DNA of 64,000 nucleotides from Cryptomeria japonica (Eukaryota; Streptophyta; Pinopsida; Cupressales; Cupressaceae), in assembly GCF_030272615.1 (NCBI RefSeq), contig NC_081408.1, positions 401,229,889 to 401,293,888 on the forward strand, written 5' to 3'. The translations under genes were made by a program, and so were the position numbers. Below are positions 21,049 through 31,856 of this stretch, piece by piece; within the stretch, counting starts at the first letter, position 1; every line of letters begins with the position of its first letter. Below the pieces are notes generated by a model that saw only the letters and a list, made by a program, of their open reading frames with translations, did not search any database and had not been told where the DNA came from.

Positions 21049-21924
21049 GGGTAGAGGCAATGCCTCCCCACTAAATTAATAAAATAATTTTATTTTATAT
21101 ATATTTTTTAATGTATTTTTTTTAAATAAAATAATTTTAACAGTATTTTCAATAAAAACCAGAATAATATTAACAATAATTTCAATAAGAAAAAAAACCT
21201 AGATTTTTCCAATAATTCCATTTTCATAGAATTTAATCTTTCATCTATTTTTTTGATTTAATTAACCCAAATAAATTTAATGTATAATTAAATTTATTTT
21301 CTTAAGGTAATAAAAACCATTTCACAGAGATTCCATAAATAAACAAAACTGTCGTAACCAAAACAAAATCAAACGAGAGAAGTTAATTTCTCAGATAAAT
21401 ACCCTTTTTCACCAATCTTGCAATTCTCCATGCATCATGAAATCTTGACAAATTTTCTATAATAATTTTCCTAATTTTCCCAAAATTACATTCTTCCCAT
21501 AAACTAGAAATACATATCAGGCATGAATTTTTAAAACAAAACTCGAATTCACCAGAAGAGGGTTTGTATTTAAAAATAACTTTACACACACACATCAATC
21601 AGAGAAGAATATAAATATTTACTAAAAACCCACAACTAAGAATTCATCCAACCTGGTATAGCTTTCCTGGAAGAAATCTGTAGAAGAGCCCTTAATCCCT
21701 TCAATAACTTCCAATAAATTTCTTCACCTAAATTCTTGACATGTTCCTGTGTGTCCCTCTCTGTCCTAAAATAAAGACCTAACCCCTATTTAAACTAAAA
21801 TTCTAGGTTCAATAGCTTTTTCACAAAAAAAAACCTAAATTTAGAATAATAGTAATTTTTATTTTATTTTCTAAATTTATCACATGCAATAATTAAAAAA
21901 CATTATTCTTTCTTTTCTTTTCTC

Positions 21925-22225
21925 ATGCAATTAATTAATTTTCTAAATAAAGAATTAAAACAATACTTTAATTCCAATTAATTAATTTTCTAAATAAAGA
22001 ATTAAAACAATGCTTTAATTCCAATTAATTCTTTTTCTAAATAAAGAATTAAAACAATGCTTTAATTCCAATTAATTCTTTTTCTAAATAAAGAATTAAA
22101 ACAATGCTTTAATTCCAATTAATTCTTTTTCTAAATAAAGAATTAAAACAATGCTTTAATTCCAATTAATTCTTTTTCTAAATAAAGAATTAAAACAATA
22201 CTTTAATTCCAATTAATTATTTATT
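21925..22225. repeat. 47-bp tandem repeat, about six copies
   Basis: The unit runs from TTCCAATTAATTC through CTAAATAAAGAATTAAAACA to CTTTAA. TTCC marks occur at 21972, 22019, 22066, 22113, 22160 and 22207, exactly 47 bp apart. The copies are almost identical, so the array is young. Confidence 0.93.
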
Positions 22226-23068
22226 TATTCTTTTATTCTTTTATTTAAAATTCTAGGAAACAATAAATATAATTAATCTAATTTATTTTTCCATTTAAAT
22301 AAAAATATATTTCTAATATCACGCAGCTTGCAACTTAATTTAATAATTTCTTTTAATTAACTAAATTTATAATCTCAATGCATAAACAATACAATTATGA
22401 GATAATTCCATAAACTTAATTAATTAATTAATAAATCCACTAAAACACACACAACAAAACAAACCTCAAGCAAATACTCATAAAAAGATCAAACAACAAA
22501 ATACGAAGGTCGAACTAACTGACTGGACGACCAACTGACGACACTCACACACGAGTGTAACTGAGTAAAAATAGGGTCAACTACTATCTCCTCCACTTCC
22601 ATCGGAAAATATAAGGCTCGCTCAGACCTGTGAAGCCAGGTGGAGACGATACCCCGTACCTACCCAGTACTTGTACCTGCAATATCCTGCATCATCGAAC
22701 CACACATGCATATATATACAATATAGAAAACATGACATACACACCGATGAAGGAGAATCACGACGTTCCCTGTCTCACCGAAATGAGTGAAGGAAAATCG
22801 TCCCCTTGCATCCAATACACTCGCAAACACACAACATATAATTACACATTGCATAGATAAAGTAAGATGTCAGTACATAGCAATAATCCATAAAATGCCA
22901 TAAATCACAAATACTGAAATACTGCAAATAAATTATACATCTCATCTCCAAATAAAGCATAATGTCATAAAAATCTGAATTATATATCATGGTAATGTAT
23001 CCACTGAAAACAACCAATAATAAAATGTGAGTCTAATGAGTTCAAACAAGTAGGGGTACTACATCATC

Positions 23069-25141
23069 ATCTGGATCATATCTTGATCCAATAAAAAATC
23101 ATTAACACCCTGAATGTCTAACTTAAAATCTTTCTTATCTGAATGCAACAAGCTATCAAAAATAAAAGATGCACTGAGGTCCTAGCCTGGGAAAAGAATG
23201 ATTCCTGCTTCTACAAGAAGTTGTCTTCCCCTTTGAGGGGTCATGTTCTCTAACTCATAATTAATTTTTGCCTTCAGCTTCCTAAGCATTTCTGCCTCAT
23301 TCTTTGGTGTCACATCTGGCATTGCATCTCTTAATTTCTTTCCTTTAAAATGATACAAAAAGGACTTAAACTCCTTTGACTTAACAAATTCATCATCTGA
23401 TACAAAAGATGTATGCTCTTCTAGCCTAGCATCCAAATCTACATTCAACGTTGCTACAATTTTGTCTTGAGAATCTGGTTCATCTTCTTTTTCTGGTACT
23501 TGAAGCTTAGAAACTATTTCATTCTCTCTAGAATCACTTTCCACATCCCGTTCTCTTTCTCCTTCCAGATCCCCAAGTCTTTGCTTCCTTTCTTCCAATC
23601 TTCTTTCCAAGTCATCAACAGCATTTGCAAGTTCTTCTAACTCTTTGATCTTGCACAAATCCTCATAGTCATCATACTCATGGAGATAATCTCCCAGGTT
23701 TTGTCATTTTCTGCACATGTGGATGTAACCTTCCGGGTCATAGTTCTTCCTTGGCGTGTGTATATACAAATTGAATTCATCCACTAGCTTCTTATTTATG
23801 GCTTCGTAAGCTCTAGTAGAGACTATTATGAAATCTCCGAACTGAAGAGTCCCAGGTAAGAAGGCTTGCTTGTGGGAACCCCCAAAGTGTTGTGCATTAG
23901 AGACACTCAATTGTCTCACAATCTCCAAGTAAGCAATTTGGTCTAGCACAGGCTTTGGTAGCACATAGGGAGCACCTTCGAATCCAAAAACCCTAACAAA
24001 TGTGAAATCTCTGCAAGTATACCAATCTCCCCAATTATGGTTGACTCTGGTATCCTTGTATTCATGTGGCCTAAGAAATATTTTAATCACTTCTAAGAAT
24101 GACCCTTCACATGACACATTATAAACCTTGAACAGTGGTTTAACAAAAAATTCCTCAAATCTCACATAGTGAGATTTATCATACCTCGAATCCCACAACG
24201 ACACCCACAACTGTACAGGCTGATCCTGTCCATCCTTTCCCTGAGGATTTACCCTTAAGCCATCTGGCCATAGTCCTTTCAATCTTCCATAGAACAACAT
24301 AATATGCATCAATAGTGAATAATGCTTGAAGGACTTGTCAGGGTTATTCTGAAGATTCAGAAAACCCTCATGCAGTTCGTCGACCAGCTAGGTTGCATAA
24401 TCAAACTATCTTGGTTTGTGCCTTTGAATGTCTGCTGCAAGAACCAATGGCCCCATCCGTGCTACATCTGGAGCTTTCATTCCTCCTACCTATCCGCAAG
24501 CCATATATGTGTATTGTAAATACTATCTAAAAATATTTACATCATAGGGTGGACCATCTTCATCAATTAGCTTCCCTTTCTCTGCCCCGTGGATGGCAAA
24601 GTTCCATCCTTGATAGGTTGTGTCCATGGTTCTGTATTCTTCTTCCAATTCCTCAAAGGATAAAGGTACAACTGCTTCATAATTGAGATCAAACACTTCG
24701 TAGATTGTGACCGTATTGAATCAAATAAATGCATCACCAGTGGGAATTTGGACGCATCTCTTCATAGCATTGTAATTTTTAACCAAGGTTTTCAACAATT
24801 CAATATTCACAAATACATTTGGAACTATGAGATTACCCAGACTGGTAATACACCTATTAGATATCGACATTGGCTTTTGTCTTTGTGAGTAATGGTAGAG
24901 GAACAATTCATGCCCCCTAACCCTAGTCCAGACATCACCAATTTCCTTATAGTCATCCTCTAGTTGATCACGGATAGGAAAATTAACCTTTAGACCTTTG
25001 GGACTTGGCTCCTAGTGAGTTCATCTGGTCGATCATGTCCTGATTCAACTTTCACTTCTGCATGCTTTCTCTGCCTTTAGATTTCTTTGAGGCACTATCA
25101 AAGACTTCAATGACCTTCCTCTCACCTTTAGAACCCTCCAT
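23069..25141 (-). pseudogene. Unrecognised protein of element H, N-terminal and central part
   Basis: The likely start is the ATG at 25141 (MEGSKGERKVIEV). After a frameshift near 24990 the frame runs to 23182 with several stops (for example 24721, 24533). Visible pieces are RVRGHELFLYHYSQRQKPMS, LIVPNVFVNIELLKTLV, the Trp-rich LKGLWPDGLRV...QLWVSLWDSRYDKSHYV, and NWGDWYTCRDFTFVRVFGFE. A charged coiled coil follows (ELEELANAVDDLERRLEERK). No protease, RT, integrase or transposase motif is seen. The layout, a folded N-terminal part, coiled coil and helical C-terminus, resembles ORF2 of element F only in outline. Confidence 0.6.
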
Positions 25142-26611
25142 ATTTGAATCTTTCAAGCCTTCTGAAATTCAATTCTCTATGGTTTCATTGCACTTCAATC
25201 TTTCTGTTCGCTTTAATCTGTTATGCAAATTCCTTGTACAAACTCCCATATATAGATTTGACACATTAGAAGCATTTACTCAATTGAAATCCTGCTATGA
25301 TTTTCCTTGTACGAACACAGACCTACCCGTTGTTTGCATTTAATAATGGTGGGCTGATCTGTTTAGAATCAGATTTTATAATGGCTAATTGACATAGCTC
25401 CTCCCGATGATTCAATCATTTGGCGCTACCTGTATTGTACGCTTTTCCAATTTGTACATACAATGATGATGCGGCTTTCTGTCTTTCTGATCGGCATATG
25501 TTTCCTCAATCAATCCATCAGGCTTTGGTGTAGCCATTTTTGTTTCTTTCTGCTGAACCTGACCTATCCCGATGAATCCTCCTTCTTGTTCATCATGTTG
25601 CAAATCTTATCAAGTTTCGGGACAACCTATCTTATGTTTATCTATTGGTCCGATGAGATCAAGCTCCAGCTTGTCTATATTTATGTTATTCTGGCCTATC
25701 AGCCTATATTCCATTGATGAGGTCTCCTTCTTAGCAACTACCTTGGCTTCCTCATTGGGTATCGACGTAGTAGAAAATATCTTTTTCTGATTATCTAATG
25801 CTATCTCGATGACTTCACCTTGTTACTTTCCTAGTCCCTTCTTTTGGTGTAGGCTATCTCGATGGAACCTCATTTCCATCCGCTATGATATCCATTCTAT
25901 CAAGTATCGAGGTAGCTATTTTTTACACTTTCCAATATCTTGATGACTTCAAAGTATCCACTCCACATTCTCCTTCATCATTGTAAGTTATACCTATAGA
26001 CTCATTGGCTATCGGCATAACACTTCTCTCATGCCTCTGATAGTGAATGTTATGCCGATGAACCCTTCTTGGTTGTTCTGATAAAGTCATCTCCTCATAT
26101 CAATGCACCGAGTCACCTTCCATTATGAACTTCTTTTTAGCTCTCCTTCAGAGTGGTCAGTCTGGGTTACGCTAATAGATCCTTCCATTGTTTTGACTAG
26201 GCGATCTTGTCGGGGTAACTTATGCCGATAACTCAAATTTGAAAATCGTGTAAATTAAGCTCCTCTTCATGAATGTTGATGCTTCCAATCTTCCATGGAG
26301 ACTTCATATGTGCTAATAAAATGTCAGATTCCATCACATAGGTCTAATCTCTATCATGTGCAAAAATGCTCTTATAAGGATCCCAATACTGTCATAATGA
26401 ATCCTCTTCATGTATTCCCTACTCAGTCCCAACCCTTAACATGCCCAAGTGATACTTGTCCATTTAGAAAATAGGCCACAGTTGGATTTTTTTGATGCTG
26501 CAACATAGCTCCTGCACCTACAACCCAACAATAAATTCTCTTATGATAGAAATATACATAGAATGCATAATTAAATAGAATAAAAATATTTTGCAAAAAT
26601 ATGTGCTAACA
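25142..26611 (-). other. Non-coding upstream region of element H with recurring CATCGRGATAG-like motif
   Basis: It has no credible ORF. Between 25485 and 26235 a short motif recurs about a dozen times, read on the plus strand as CTATCTCGATGA, CTATCCCGATGA, GGTCCGATGA or ATGCCGATGA, at irregular spacing of about 40-90 bp. By position this would be the 5' leader of H. Confidence 0.55.
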
Positions 26612-27075
26612 GTATGGATTGGACCTCTCGATGTGTTTCAGGGATGTCTTATGTTTTGGATATTATTTGTTTGGTCTAAGGCCGTCATGGTTTGTAATTA
26701 TGTAATTGGTTTATTATCTAGTGGCTGACCTGATTGTTTATGGTCGAGGGTTTGTATATATAGTTGTAAGATCTCATTGTAGATCATATGATATGGTAGA
26801 GTTCAAGGAATATGGGGATGTAATGTGAGAATAATGTAATATCATTCAGGTAGAGGATTTGGTCGATCATTGAAGATCGAATTAGGTTTATGTAAGAGGA
26901 TTTAGTCCTCTGATATTGAGCTTAACCAGAACTATACTCAGGCATAGGATATGCTATCTTTTTTAGTTCAACACTTCTCTAGATTGTATTCTAGATTTCT
27001 ATGTAGTCAGTGAGACTCCTTTTGTGATGAGTAGTGCACTCTAGGTTGTTGGCCTTCCTGCAAGTGCAGGCCCCT
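26612..27075 (+). repeat. LTR of copia element B, second segment
   Basis: It resumes the B LTR after element H at GATTGGACCTCTCGATGTG, which the D LTRs also have. It runs through the TATA region at 26751 and CAGTGAGACTCCTTTTGTGA to GTGCAGGCCCCT, where a further insertion begins. Confidence 0.85.
26751..26763 (+). promoter_or_regulatory. TATA box of element B LTR
   Basis: TTTGTATATATAG, at the same relative place as TTTGTATATATATG in the 5' LTR of element D (minus strand, 50756-50746). Confidence 0.5.
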
Positions 27076-28646
27076 ACTGAAGGAGCACCTAGTTTTGAGT
27101 ACAATTTCTTCATGTTGGTGTGTTAGTCCATAGGTTGGTTTTTGTTTTTGAATAAGGGACTATTCATAGGTCCACATATGTTTGTGCTATGTTTTGGTAG
27201 GTTGGATGTCAATAGGATCATGCATTTATTCAATTTTGGCTTGTAAGCCCTTGTAAGCCTAAAATGGTATAATCATGCATTTTGATATAAAACTTCTTAA
27301 AAAGCCTTGTTTGGAATTGAGACATGTTATGGTAGTAGTTTTTAGTCATCCTAGGTGGTTTAGAAAAGGAAAAAAAGCATGAAATGCAAAAATGCACTTT
27401 TTGGCAGAAGTTGTCAAAGTTGCTTAACAACATTTTGCAACGTTGAGCAACTTTTTGCAACTTTGAGCAAAGGGTTGGTTAAGAAAATTATGGAGAGTTA
27501 TTTAGGCCAAAAATGGCATATAAATTCCCCAAGCATGAATGTAATCAGGTTGGTGAACACCTGGAGCAGACCTTAATACAATTTGAAGACCATTTTTCAA
27601 GTTTTTACCTTGTGTTTTCTAAAAATTAGAGCAGCAGTCCGCACTTAATGGATTGATTACATTGTTGTTCTTGAATATTTTTTTTGTATTTGTTCTTGTG
27701 GTACTCTGGAAGAAATAAAGTTATTCTTGTTGCAGGCTTGAATTGAGTTTTTGATTTTGTAAGCTCTCGGTCTGAGCAAGGGTTTGAGAGGCCCAAACAT
27801 GGTTCCAGCTTGAAGTCCTTTGAGTTCTTCTCAATATCCCTTGGGAATCAAGCCATGGAACCTTTTTACAATGTACATAGTCTTTTTTTTCATTTGGAGT
27901 TCATTGAAATTCCATTGAGCATCATTTCCTAGGTGAGCTCAATCATAGCCCGGTTAGGAAATGATTGAAATTATGCAAGTGCTTTCAAGAATGAGAAGGT
28001 TTGGAGTTGCCAAGTGTTTGGCATGAGAAAGTGGGGTGTGGAAGATCCTATGTGAGATTTTGGAGGTGTGGCAGATCAGGGAAGACACTAAACCCTTGAG
28101 AGAAGACCAAAAAGACCCCAAAACCCCTCAAAACAAGCCATTTCTAGGTTCTATACCTGTACGGTCAGACTGAGTTTTCTCACTTTATGAATCTTGAATA
28201 TATTCCAAAAGGGTACTCAGATCACAAATGATTTTGTCTGGGTCTTTGGGAAAATTTTGAATAAATCCTCAAAAACCAATTAGGTAGGGCTAATTGGGGA
28301 TTTAGGGCTACTAGGCCTAGTAAATAGGAAAAGGAAGGAGCGATGGAGATATGAATGAAACCCAAACTTAAAACAATTTGATTGGCCTTGGAAAACCTCA
28401 TAAACACTTACTACATCCCTTGCAAGCATATGTTAGGAGTTTGATAGTATAAGGTTGGATTTACCCTTGTGAATCTGAACCATGCCTGAGCAACCAGTGA
28501 GCACATACTGATTGGGAGCACTCCTAGAGAGTTTGGATGTCTAGTTTGATTGATAGACCAGAGAATAAAGAAGTGAGCCCACTAATACAACACTTGACTT
28601 CCTTGTGATAAAGGATTGACTCTCTTTGAGTACCCCTCCCCATCAA
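27076..28646. mobile_element. 1.57-kb unclassified insertion in element B LTR
   Basis: The B LTR is interrupted after GGCCCCT (27075) and resumes with CCCCT CAATTG at 28647; the D 3' LTR has GGCCCCTCAATTT without interruption. CCCCT at 27071-27075 and 28647-28651 is the likely 5-bp duplication. The insert has no ORF of note. It contains GCAACTTTTTGCAACTTTGAGCAA-type short repeats near 27415-27470. It may be a solo LTR or a non-autonomous element; the ends are not clearly TG...CA. Confidence 0.6.
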
Positions 28647-28933
28647 CCCCTCAATTGTAATTCACATACTTACTGCAGAAGTATTATCTGACTATGGGTA
28701 GGCTTCCCACCGTGGTTTTTCCCTTTATCGGGTTTCCATGTATAAATATTTGTGTCATGTGGATGGTATTTGTTCTGTGATTATTGTTTATCCTTAATTG
28801 GTTTAACTACTATTTCAGTATTAATGTTTTGTGTTCTAGTATTAAAGTTTTAATTTCTAATGGTTCCGGTAATATGTGACAACTAATTCACCCCCCCTCT
28901 CAGTTGTCTTCCAGTTATTTGAACTATCCAATA
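28647..28933 (+). repeat. LTR of copia element B, third segment with 3' end
   Basis: It carries CACATACTTACTGCAGAAGTATTATCTGA and TAATTCACCCCCCCTCTCAG, and ends TTATTTGAACTATCCAATA, where element D has TTATTTGAACTGTCTAACA. The terminal CA has mutated to TA. The presumed target duplication after it is GTATT; its left partner is outside the window. Confidence 0.82.
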
Positions 28934-29182
28934 GTATTGTCTCTTGTCCAACCTAGGAAGTGCATGATTTCTTTTCATTTTTTGTACTCGTGTGTTTATC
29001 ATTTTTGGTTTCAAAAGAATCTTTGTCAAAAATTAATTCAAAATATCAAACATCTCACATGACTAGGTCCTAGTTTGGTCTTATTTTTCAACAAATTTAC
29101 CTCTCATTCTAATGAGTTTGTGTCAGTTGTCTCATTGTGCTATTGAAATTACCTAAGTCAAGTGTCAAATCAGTTCATCTTG

Positions 29183-29615
29183 GTCATCATTTCAAATTTG
29201 GCATTGTTATTATCATCTACTAGGGTTTCGACTTGTATGGTCATCATTATCATCTCAGTTGTTAGTTATAACCTTGGATGTCATCATTTCATATCTGACA
29301 TTGTCATTATCATCTACTAGAGTTTCGACTTGTATGGTCACCTTTGTCATCTCAGTTGTTAGTCATAACCTTGGTTGTCATCATTTCAATATTGGCGTCG
29401 TTATTATCGTCTATCCAGCACATGGTCCTATCTCATTGTATTTGATTATTCTAGTCACAAATCAAAAGCTTGGTCATCATTTCTAGCTTATGCCATTATT
29501 ATGGTCTACTAGTGTCTCAAATTGCATGGTCACCTTTTTCATCTCAGATGCTATTCATCACCTTGGTTGTCATCATCTCAATTCTTGCATTGTCATTATC
29601 GTCCATCATCATTTC
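29183..29615 (+). repeat. Degenerate 90-100 bp tandem repeat, about five copies (element E)
   Basis: The unit runs from TTGGTCATCATTTC through CATTGTTATTATC...TCTACTAG to CATCTCAGTTGTTAG...AACC. Copies begin near 29183, 29276, 29372, 29470 and 29564. It is open in more than one frame, giving VSTCMVTFVISVVS-like peptides, but no real gene is indicated. Confidence 0.75.
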
Positions 29616-29798
29616 CTTCTTCCAGGTCATCAATCCAAACACCAGTTATCCAAAATTGAACATCAAACCTTCATCCTCTTTCCAACTTCATCAGAGTCAG
29701 TCCCCATCCTAGCATGAGCTTGTCGTTCATCACATTCTGAGCTTTGGTCTATCATCCTTTTTCATCTTTCATCTCTCGAACTCATCAACTAATCATCA

Positions 29799-30293
29799 TG
29801 TCGCAATTTTCTTAAGATGAGTTTGGTCATCCTTCATTTTCTTCCACTACATCTAATTTTGATGATAATGAGAGTATGGCTGATCAAGATAAATATAAAA
29901 TTTAAATATTTATGCCCTCATCCTTAGCAAGCTTGTACCATGTGTCAGATACCAAAATACAACTTTTCATCCTAGCTACTCTACCATTCCTCCATGCGCA
30001 TCTACTCATAATCCTTATCACAGCTTCAACAAAGGAAATCCGTCATGTATCACCTCCATGTATCTCTCATATGCAACATCCATACCTCCATCTTCTCCCA
30101 TGGTCCTATCTCAACCCCCATTTTCCCTCACAACACTGCCACTTACATCCATAATCCAAATCCACCATCTCATTATCCCCAAATTCATTACACAATCCAT
30201 AATCCTAATCTCACTCCATCTAAACTTAATTCACCATCTAATATTACTCCTCCATCTAATTTTAATTCACCATCCTACCTCAATCCTCCATCA
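29799..30293 (+). pseudogene. Pro/Ser/Asn-rich Gag-like ORF of element E, first part
   Basis: The candidate start is the ATG at 29799 (MSQFS, stop, DEFGHPSFSSTTSNFDDNES). After frameshifts it becomes rich in Pro, Ser, Asn and His (PNPPSHYPQIHYTIHNPN). It ends in the repeat PPSNFNSPSYLNPPS, which carries on after 51373. The presumed role as the gag of E rests on position only. Confidence 0.5.
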
Positions 30294-30815
30294 TGTTAGA
30301 CAGTTCAAATAACCAAAGGACAACTAAGAGGGGGGGTGAATCAGTTGTCACCAGATTACTGAAACCTTAAGGAATTAAAACTTTATTACCGGAATACATA
30401 AACCAATTACCGAAATAGCATATATACCAATTAAGAACAACCAACAATTAGAGAATAGTTACCATCCACATGACACCAAGATTTGTACGTGGGAAACACA
30501 ATAAAGGGAAAACCCACAGTGGGAAGCCTACCCACAGTTAGATAATACTTCTACAGTAAGTATGTGATTACAAATTGAGGGGCCTGCACTTGTAGGAGGG
30601 CCAATAGCCTAGAGCACACTGGTCATTACAAAAGGAGTCTCACTGACTACATAAAAATCCAGACTACAATCAGGAAGGAAGAAAGAGCTACAATAATAGC
30701 ATCTCTTATGCCCGAGTATAGTTCTGATTAAGCTCAATACCAGAGGTCTTAAACCTCTTGCATAAACCCAACTCGATCACCTATGATCGACCAAATCCTC
30801 TGCATGAAAGATTAT
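30294..30815 (-). repeat. 3' LTR of element D, distal part
   Basis: On the minus strand this is the end of the LTR, finishing GATTCACCCCCCCTCTTAGT...TTTGAACTGTCTAACA at 30294. With 43941-44609 it forms about 1190 bp, against 1184 bp for the 5' LTR. The split is caused by gypsy 2, with ATTAT (30811-30815) as the target duplication. Confidence 0.92.
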
Positions 30816-31856
30816 TGTCATGCCTGTGAAGTGTATACCTGCAACTACAACACAAAGCACTCAATAGATCATTACAAGCATGGTTAGCAAATTTAAAACA
30901 AATAAAGATAAAACCATGGCTAATCGATCTATTGCCTCCTAATAAATGCGAGTGTAGATTTTCTCTCAGATGTGGATAAGAGAATTCTAGTGACTTGAAT
31001 ACATCTAGATGGAGGATTTAGGATGATAATGATGCATTTAAGCTAGAAAAGAGAATGATTAAGCTACATGATTCAACAATTATGCCAGAAAATAAGCTAG
31101 ATCTAAGATGCAATGCCTATAAGAACAATGCTCAAATGATATGCTAAGATCAATATGCTTATAGTAACAATGCCTGAAATGCAAATGAGATGGGATGATT
31201 ATTCATCCAAAATGGGGTCTATTTATAGGATTTCCAAGGTCAGGGGTGAGTTGGCAGGAATCAACGGTCAAGATTAAGTCTAAAGATATCAATGGTGAAA
31301 TTGGAGGAGCTTGGAAAAGAGGTTGGATGAAAGGGAACATTTTCCATCTCTATGGTGACAAGTATCAAGAGGCTTCTAGAGAGGGGACATGTGGCCCAAG
31401 AATGCCACGTGTCTCAAGGGTAGAGTATCCACACCATAGGAGGTTAGGATAAGGAGGTTAGGATGTGCAAGCTAAGGTAAGCTTAATTAAACCCAGGGTT
31501 AGAAGGAAGGGGTTAGGTTAGGTGGTTAGAAGTTAGGAGGCATGTGGGTAATTTGAATTTAAAATTCAAATAAGACTAATTAATTATCAACAACTCATAA
31601 ATTGATCTGTTTTAATTAATTAGAGGATTAGAAGAATTAATTGAAGATGGGTCAAAAGATTAATTAATTTGAATTAATTAATCAAAGGGGATTATGAAAA
31701 TGAACCTATTAAATAAATCCTTAGAATTATTAATAAGTAGATGAAAGGGGGAATTTAATCAAATTACTTAGTGAATTCGATTAAATTGGGAAAGGGGATT
31801 AATTAAATAATTGCTTATTTAATTAATTATCTTCATACCATTTTTAGGTGTATACA
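30816..31856 (-). repeat. 3' LTR of gypsy 2
   Basis: On the minus strand it starts TGTATACACCTAAAAATGG at 31856 and ends GTATACACTTCACAGGCATGACA at 30816, 1041 bp. It matches the 5' LTR over its length with scattered substitutions and small gaps. The first half is rich in TTAATTAA; a G-box (CCACGTGT, 31405-31412) and TATA box (CTATTTATAGG, 31209-31219) lie in the second half. Confidence 0.95.

Larger units (their letters stand above)
19012..23063 (+). mobile_element. Solo LTR of a gypsy-type element, 4.05 kb, in element H
   Basis: It starts TGTAATGCCCCGCC and ends GGGGTACTACA; the ends form an imperfect inverted repeat (TGTARTRCCCC). A perfect 5-bp duplication TCATC flanks it (19007-19011 and 23064-23068). 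It has no coding capacity and interrupts the H reading frame, so it is best read as a solo LTR left by recombination of a gypsy element with very long LTRs. Orientation is uncertain because both ends begin TGTA. It holds several tandem repeats, listed separately. Confidence 0.85.
17147..26611 (-). mobile_element. Element H, unclassified 5.4-kb insertion with one large broken ORF
   Basis: The LTR of copia B breaks at 17146 and resumes near 26612, so everything between was inserted. Best ends are TGTTGGTTCCC at 17147 and TGCTAACA at 26611, flanked by GTGTG (17142-17146) and GTATG (26612-26616), a 5-bp duplication with one mismatch. Alternatives shifted by a few bases exist. Without the 4.05-kb solo LTR inside, H is 5.4 kb. 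One degenerate minus-strand ORF (25141 to 18159) fills the middle. I could not find terminal direct repeats by eye, so H may be a decayed LTR element or another class. Confidence 0.65.
28934..30293 (+). mobile_element. Element E (gypsy-type, non-autonomous), left visible part
   Basis: Between copia B and copia D lies plus-strand sequence that continues at 51373 on the other side of D. The link is a tandem coding repeat (CCATCCTACCTCAATCCTCCATC) cut in the middle by D. The first 250 bp hold nothing recognisable; a 96-bp degenerate repeat follows, and then the start of a Pro/Ser-rich ORF. The 5' LTR of E would lie left of B, outside the window. Confidence 0.7.

Noticed and set aside
20836-21071. 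Cys/Ala-rich repeat protein encoded on the minus strand
   Set aside because: The open frame is a by-product of the 40-bp hairpin array.
17147-26611. Element H as a cut-and-paste DNA transposon
   Set aside because: The ends share only TGTT(A/G)G, there is no transposase motif, and the ORF contains none of the DDE signatures I know; left unclassified.
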